NCBI RefSeq assembly: GCF_003315795.1
Contig: NZ_QMEY01000022.1
Location: 62,001-126,000, forward strand
From: Spongiactinospora rosea
GTDB lineage: Bacteria > Actinomycetota > Actinomycetes > Streptosporangiales > Streptosporangiaceae
DNA length: 64,000 nt
Direction: 5' to 3'
A program made the position numbers and the translations under genes. A model generated the notes under the pieces. It made no database searches, had not been told where the DNA came from, and saw only the letters and a list, made by a program, of their open reading frames with translations. This document shows, in pieces, positions 59,795-64,000 of this stretch. Within the stretch, counting starts at the first letter, position 1. Each line of letters opens with the position of its first letter.

Positions 59795-60669
59795 TTGGCC
59801 ACGCTCCCTTCGAGGCGTTCGCGGATGATGGCGCGGTTGTGGGTGAGGGAGTCCATGACCCGCGACTCGTGCCGGAAGACCGCCACCGAGAGCACCCCGT
59901 CGAAGCCGGTGTCGCGCAGCGCGGTGAAGACCTCGTCCCAGTCGATGTCGCCCTGGCCGATGTCGAGGTGCTGGTGGTTGCGCACGCCGGGGCTCGACGG
60001 GTTGAGGAACGTACGTCCGGGCAGCAGCGTGTCCGCCAGGTGGACGTGGTCCATGGTGTCGCCCGCGTAGGCGATGATGTCGCGGTTGACGCCCTCGATG
60101 TGGCCGCGCTCGTCCTCCACGCCGGTGAGGTAGTAGGTGTGCGGCACGCAGTGCAGGTAGGTCACGTTGTCGCTCTGCAACCCGCGGATGAAGTCGACGG
60201 CCCCGACGCCGGACTCCACCCAGTCGCCCGGGTGCGGTTCGAGCGCGATCGTGATGCCCTCCGCCTCGGCGAGCGGCAGCACATCCTCAAGGGAGCGGCG
60301 CATCGCGGCCTCACCGGCCTGCGGGGCGGCCGGGTGCCCGGTGAACTCGGAGTTGATCCGGTCGCAGCCGAGATCGACGGCCAGCTGGACGGTCTGCTTC
60401 CAGTAGCCGACCGCCGCCCGCCGGATGTCCTCCTCCGAGCTGCCCCACGCCTGCTCGATGAAGATGGACGCGATCTCGACGCCGTGTGTCTTCGACGCCG
60501 CCGCGATCTCGGCGATCTTGGCCTTGGACGCCCGCCTGCCGCCGTAGCTCGGCATCACGTCCGGCCGGGGGGACAGCTCCAGGTACTCGAAACCGGCCTC
60601 GCGGACGGTCGAGAACACCGTGTCGATGGGGTGTGGACGCAGCATCCACGTATCGGTCGCGATCTTCAT
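59791..60669 (-). CDS. Sugar phosphate isomerase/epimerase-like (AP endonuclease 2 family TIM barrel)
   Basis: A 292-aa protein from ATG 60669 (GAGGAGCGAG), overlapping the dehydrogenase stop. Metal residues lie in IALEPHPGDW (Glu), CVPHTYYLTG and DHVHLADTLLPGR (His/Asp) and the final barrel strand. Typical partner of Gfo/Idh dehydrogenases in inositol- or ketose-type pathways. Confidence 0.88.
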   Translation of the reverse strand: MKIATDTWMLRPHPIDTVFSTVREAGFEYLELSPRPDVMPSYGGRRASKAKIAEIAAASKTHGVEIASIFIEQAWGSSEEDIRRAAVGYWKQTVQLAVDLGCDRINSEFTGHPAAPQAGEAAMRRSLEDVLPLAEAEGITIALEPHPGDWVESGVGAVDFIRGLQSDNVTYLHCVPHTYYLTGVEDERGHIEGVNRDIIAYAGDTMDHVHLADTLLPGRTFLNPSSPGVRNHQHLDIGQGDIDWDEVFTALRDTGFDGVLSVAVFRHESRVMDSLTHNRAIIRERLEGSVAK

Positions 60670-61742
60670 CTCGCTCCTCGTTGATCGGTTGCCGTGCTTG
60701 TGCGGTGGTCGCGCAGCGCCTCGTGCGTGATCACGACCCGGCCGCTCGCCTGTCCGCTGCGCAGGCGGGCCAGCGCCTCGTTGGAGCGCTCCAGCGGGTA
60801 CTCCTCGTCCAGCGGCGGGGTGATGACGCCCTTGGCGAGCAGCCGCAGCGCGTCCTGCTGGTCGCGGCGGTCGCCGTTGCGCGAGCCGACGATCTCCAGC
60901 TCGCGCTGGGCGATGGTCGTCGAGCTGATGCCCGGGAAGTCGGGTTCCTCGCCGACCACGACGATCCGGCCCCGGCGGCGTACGTACTGGGCCGCGTCGG
61001 CCATCGACGCCGACGTTCCCACCAGGTCGATCACCAGGTCGGCCCCGTCGGTCCACGCCTGGATCCGTGCCACGCGATCCGGTGCCGAGGCCAGGGCGGT
61101 GAGAGCGGCCCCGTTGCGGGCGGCCAGCGCCAGGTTGTCCTCCCGCGTATCGACGGCCGCCGCCGCGATACCGGCGTCGGCCAGGATCTGCAGGACGATC
61201 TGCCCGATGCCGCCCGCGCCGATCACCACCGCCGTCTCCACCGGCGTCACCGTGCCGCGGCGGTAGGCGTGCAGGGCGGTGACGACCGCGCAGCTCGACA
61301 GCCCGGCGATCCTGGGGTCCAGCCCCTCGGGGACCTTCAGCAGGTTGCCGGCCGGGGCCGTGAAGTACTCGGCGAAGCCCCCCGGCAGCGTCACGCCGAT
61401 GATGCCGCGCAGGTGCAGGGCCTGCGCGTGGGCGCCCTCCCGGGTGAACCGGCACTCCCGGTCCGCGACGAACAGGTGGGGGACGACGACCTCGCCGACC
61501 TCCACCTCAGACACCGCCGCGCCGCGTTCGACCACGACGCCCGCGGGCTCGTGGCCCATGATGTGCGGCAGTTCCGGGACGTAGGCGAGGCCGTCCTGGA
61601 TGTGCAGGTCGGTCCGGCACACGCCGCTGGACAGCGTGCGGATCAGCACCTCGTCGGGGCCGATCCGGGGGACCGGCACCTCGCGGATCTCCAGCGGGCG
61701 GCCGATGCCGGTCAGCAGCGCGGCGCGCATGAGGGCGCTCAT
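60666..61742 (-). CDS. Zinc alcohol dehydrogenase lacking the structural-zinc cysteines
   Basis: A 358-aa medium-chain dehydrogenase. Catalytic zinc residues are SSGVCRTDLHIQDG (Cys) and IMGHEPAGVV (His-Glu) with a third ligand probably in GLSSCAVVTALHAYRRG. Cofactor fold AVVIGAGGIGQIVLQILADAG. The lobe that normally holds C-x2-C-x2-C-x7-C reads VADRECRFTREGAHAQALHLRG with one Cys only. ATG start overlaps the deacetylase-like gene. Confidence 0.9.
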   Translation of the reverse strand: MSALMRAALLTGIGRPLEIREVPVPRIGPDEVLIRTLSSGVCRTDLHIQDGLAYVPELPHIMGHEPAGVVVERGAAVSEVEVGEVVVPHLFVADRECRFTREGAHAQALHLRGIIGVTLPGGFAEYFTAPAGNLLKVPEGLDPRIAGLSSCAVVTALHAYRRGTVTPVETAVVIGAGGIGQIVLQILADAGIAAAAVDTREDNLALAARNGAALTALASAPDRVARIQAWTDGADLVIDLVGTSASMADAAQYVRRRGRIVVVGEEPDFPGISSTTIAQRELEIVGSRNGDRRDQQDALRLLAKGVITPPLDEEYPLERSNEALARLRSGQASGRVVITHEALRDHRTSTATDQRGAR

Positions 61743-62752
61743 CGCCACCGCTCCGCCCACGCGTCGAAGAACCGGGTCGCGGCAACGGCGGTCGAGTCGT
61801 AGTAGCCGTAGCAGCCCTCGGTGGTCACCAGCGTCGGCAGGCGTAGCCCGGCGATCCGGTCGGCCAGGACGGCGAAGTCGTCCACCTCCAGGCGGAGCAG
61901 CCCGAACCCCTGTTCCTGGTGGGCGTCATAGCCCAGGGCCAGGACCAGGTACTTCGGCGCGAAGCGGCCGATCGCGGAAAGCGCGGTCGCCAGGGCGGCC
62001 TCGTAGGCGGCGAAGCCCGAGCCGACCGGCAGCGGGAGGTTCAGGTTGGCGCCCGGCGCGGCGGGGCCGCCGGTCTCCTCGGCGAACCCGGCGACGTGCG
62101 GCCAGCCCTCGGCGTGGATCGAGACCGTCAGGACCGAGGGGTCGTCGTAGAACGCGGCCTGGGTGCCGTTGCCGTGGTCCTGGTCGATGTCGAGCACGGC
62201 GACCCGGCCGTCCCGGGAGAGTTCGCGCGCGGCGATGGCGGCGTTGGCGAACAGGCACAGGCCGCCCCCGATGGCGGGCAGCGCATGGTGGCCCGGGGGA
62301 CGGCACGGCACCAGCACCATCGCCGGGTCCCCGCCGCGCCCGGCGAGCCAGCGGGCCCCCTGATGGGAGGCCGCCGCGCTGTGCAGCGCGCCCTGGCACA
62401 CCGCGGGCGTGGCCCGGGTGACCTCGTCGAAGAAGTACTGGATGTGCCGGCCCTCGAAGGTCCGCGGCTCGGACACCCGCAGCTCGGGCATCGCGATGAC
62501 GTTCAGCGGGAACTTCGTGGCGCCCTCCGGCCGCCCGGCGCCCTCCTTGACGAACTCGACGTAGCCGGGGGCGTGCACGGTGAGCGCCGCCGCTCCGTCG
62601 TCCGTCTCGGGCACGAGCCGCGCCGCGTCCGGGAACGCCCGCCGGAACGCCGCCAGCGTGGCCGTCACCGACGTCGGATAGACGAGGTCGGGGAACTCCT
62701 GGTGCTCGACGTAGGGTTCGGTCATCTCCGCGAAGACCGGGTTGAAGCTCAT
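61739..62752 (-). CDS. Acetylpolyamine amidohydrolase/HDAC-family protein with altered zinc motif
   Basis: A 337-aa arginase/deacetylase-fold protein from ATG 62752. Landmarks: PCRPPGHHALPAIGGGLCLFANAAIAA (catalytic H155-H156), then D188-I-D190-Q-D192-H193-GNGTQ, where the normal order is D-x-D-x-H-H-G-N-G-T, and LALGYDAHQEQGFG. The His that should ligand zinc is Asp192. It overlaps the permease and dehydrogenase genes (ATGA each side). Its place next to a PotB/PotC-type transporter favours deacylation of an amine substrate. Confidence 0.88.
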   Translation of the reverse strand: MSFNPVFAEMTEPYVEHQEFPDLVYPTSVTATLAAFRRAFPDAARLVPETDDGAAALTVHAPGYVEFVKEGAGRPEGATKFPLNVIAMPELRVSEPRTFEGRHIQYFFDEVTRATPAVCQGALHSAAASHQGARWLAGRGGDPAMVLVPCRPPGHHALPAIGGGLCLFANAAIAARELSRDGRVAVLDIDQDHGNGTQAAFYDDPSVLTVSIHAEGWPHVAGFAEETGGPAAPGANLNLPLPVGSGFAAYEAALATALSAIGRFAPKYLVLALGYDAHQEQGFGLLRLEVDDFAVLADRIAGLRLPTLVTTEGCYGYYDSTAVAATRFFDAWAERWR

Positions 62753-64000
62753 GAGTCCCCCATTCGGCTCAGTGCCACGCGTACGGTGCGCACGAGCCAA
62801 GCCATGACGAACCGGAGGAGTACCGCGACCGCTCCCGCGCCGAGCAGGACGACGGCGACGACGGCTGTCCTCGGGCTCACTTCGAGTTTGATGTCCTGGA
62901 ACATCCGCAGCGGCAGCGTCACCGCGGTCGGCCCGGACATGAAGGTGGCCACGACGACGTCGTCGAACGCGGTGAGGAAGGCGAACACGAAGCCGCTGAC
63001 CAGCGCCGGGCGCAGCGCGGGCAGCATCACGTGCCGCAGCACCGAGATCGGCCCCGCGCCCAGGCTGCGCGCGGCGTTCTCCAGCCGGACGTCGAGGTTA
63101 CGCAGCGCCGCCGCGGTGATGGACACCGCGAAGGGCAGCCCGAGGACCACGTACGGCAGGATCAGGCCCTGCGGCGTGCCGACCAGGCCCTGCGGCGCCA
63201 CCAGCAGGAAGAAGCCCAGGCTGTAGATCATCGGCGGCACGATCATCGGCATCGCGACCAGGATCGCGACCGGCCCCCGGGCCCGCCGCGGGCCGCGTAC
63301 CAGGCCGAACGCCCCGAGGCCGCCGATGACGACGCCGATCGCGGCGGACCCGGACGCGACGGCCAGGCTCAGGAACGTGGAGTCGAGCCACGCCGTGTCG
63401 GCGAAGTACTCGGCGAACCACCGGGTGGAGTACTCCTGCGGCGGGAACGTCAGGTACGTCGCGTCGCTGAACGACCAGATCGCCACCACGACCAGCGGCG
63501 TGACCAGCAGCGCCGCCCCGGCGACCCAGCTTCCCACCAGGATCGGCAGGCGCAGCCGCCCGGCGAGGCCGAGGCCGGTGTCCAGCACCCGGGCCCACAG
63601 CCCGTCGAACCGTCCGCCAGCCCGGACGCGCCGGGCCGGGCGTACATCGCCCGACGGTTCGACGGCGAGCTGCGGCGCGAGGAAGCGGAACAGCACGGTG
63701 AACAGCGCCAGCACGATCAGCAGCAGCAGCGCGGCCTGCGCCGCGGCCCCGGCGGGATCGACGAGGTTGGAGAACTGCACCAGGATCGACTGCGCGATGA
63801 GCGTGTCCCCGGGCCCGCCGAGCAGCGCGGGCGTCACGTAGAAGCCCAGGGTGCTGATGAAGACGAGGGCCGCCGCCGCCAGTACGGCCGACGAGGTGGC
63901 GGGCCGGTAGACGTGCCAGTGCGCGACGGCGGGCGCGGCCCCCAGGCTCTGCGCGGCGCGCACCGGGGCGCGGTCGATGCCGCTCATCACGCTGTAGATC
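62749..64000 (-). CDS. Fused two-domain ABC transporter permease, PotB/PotC-like (5' end outside window)
   Basis: 417 residues are visible; the frame is open through the window end. The first permease's EAA-like loop is APVRAAQSLGAAPAVAHWHVYRP. Then comes a linker (FRFLAPQLAVEPSGDVRPARRVRAG) and a complete second permease with its own EAA loop (RLENAARSLGAGPISVLRHVMLPALRP). The fusion of the two permeases of a polyamine/opine/thiamine-like ABC importer is known in actinomycetes. The ATPase and binding protein should lie beyond 64000. Confidence 0.9.
   Translation of the reverse strand, partial: IYSVMSGIDRAPVRAAQSLGAAPAVAHWHVYRPATSSAVLAAAALVFISTLGFYVTPALLGGPGDTLIAQSILVQFSNLVDPAGAAAQAALLLLIVLALFTVLFRFLAPQLAVEPSGDVRPARRVRAGGRFDGLWARVLDTGLGLAGRLRLPILVGSWVAGAALLVTPLVVVAIWSFSDATYLTFPPQEYSTRWFAEYFADTAWLDSTFLSLAVASGSAAIGVVIGGLGAFGLVRGPRRARGPVAILVAMPMIVPPMIYSLGFFLLVAPQGLVGTPQGLILPYVVLGLPFAVSITAAALRNLDVRLENAARSLGAGPISVLRHVMLPALRPALVSGFVFAFLTAFDDVVVATFMSGPTAVTLPLRMFQDIKLEVSPRTAVVAVVLLGAGAVAVLLRFVMAWLVRTVRVALSRMGDS

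Overview
The window is very GC-rich DNA from a filamentous actinomycete. The gene types point to the Streptosporangiales (Nonomuraea/Actinomadura-like) rather than Streptomyces, but this is an inference with no rRNA or other marker in the window to confirm it. The signs are paired helix-turn-helix/DUF397 regulators, an RsbW-like ATPase locus, ECF sigma/anti-sigma pairs, many two-component systems and a large zinc-ribbon membrane protein. Valine GTA codons occur almost only inside the tetranucleotide GTAC in the core-like genes. No rRNA, confirmed tRNA, transposase, integrase or phage structural gene was seen.

Layout: 1-6.9 kb holds small metabolic, regulatory and conserved unknown genes. 6.4-8.3 kb is a MarR/drug-exporter pair with shared operator-like repeats. 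8.4-11.6 kb is a single NACHT-LRR (NLR-like) ATPase gene, followed by a spectinomycin-kinase-like phosphotransferase, a zinc-ribbon polytopic membrane protein and an L-2-hydroxyglutarate oxidase-type enzyme. 16.8-25.2 kb is a signalling block: two tandem paralogous OmpR/histidine-kinase pairs, a CBS protein, a secreted hydrolase, and a NarL-type pair. 25.2-30.2 kb carries an ECF sigma/membrane-partner pair, a DJ-1/LysR divergent pair, a decayed amidohydrolase and TetR/DUF3703.

30.2-41 kb is the most accessory-looking part. It has a CYTH protein, then an opposing overlapped operon of radical SAM/SPASM protein, thymidylate-kinase-like protein and EEP-family phosphoesterase. Next come XRE/DUF397 and RsbW-like regulators separated by a GCATGC-rich spacer, a three-repeat type I-E-like CRISPR remnant without cas genes, a NUDIX hydrolase, CGNR regulator/MFS exporter, an unusual structured gene-free stretch, and a HicA-like toxin candidate with an unknown partner. 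A relic of DUF397 lies beside the CYTH gene.

41-57.8 kb contains envelope and stress genes: pirin, metalloprotease, two DUF1048 proteins, and SPFH/NfeD. It also holds a homogentisate (tyrosine catabolism) operon with an unknown gene between hmgA and fumarylacetoacetase, a flavin monooxygenase, and a LigD-type phosphoesterase fused to a ligase-like domain that lacks its catalytic lysine. 57.9-64 kb is one tightly overlapped leftward operon: a fused PotB/PotC-type ABC permease (running off the window), an acetylpolyamine-deacetylase-like protein with an altered zinc motif, alcohol dehydrogenase, TIM-barrel isomerase, Gfo/Idh dehydrogenase and a beta-keto-acid cleavage enzyme. It probably imports and degrades an N-acylated or amine-bearing compound.
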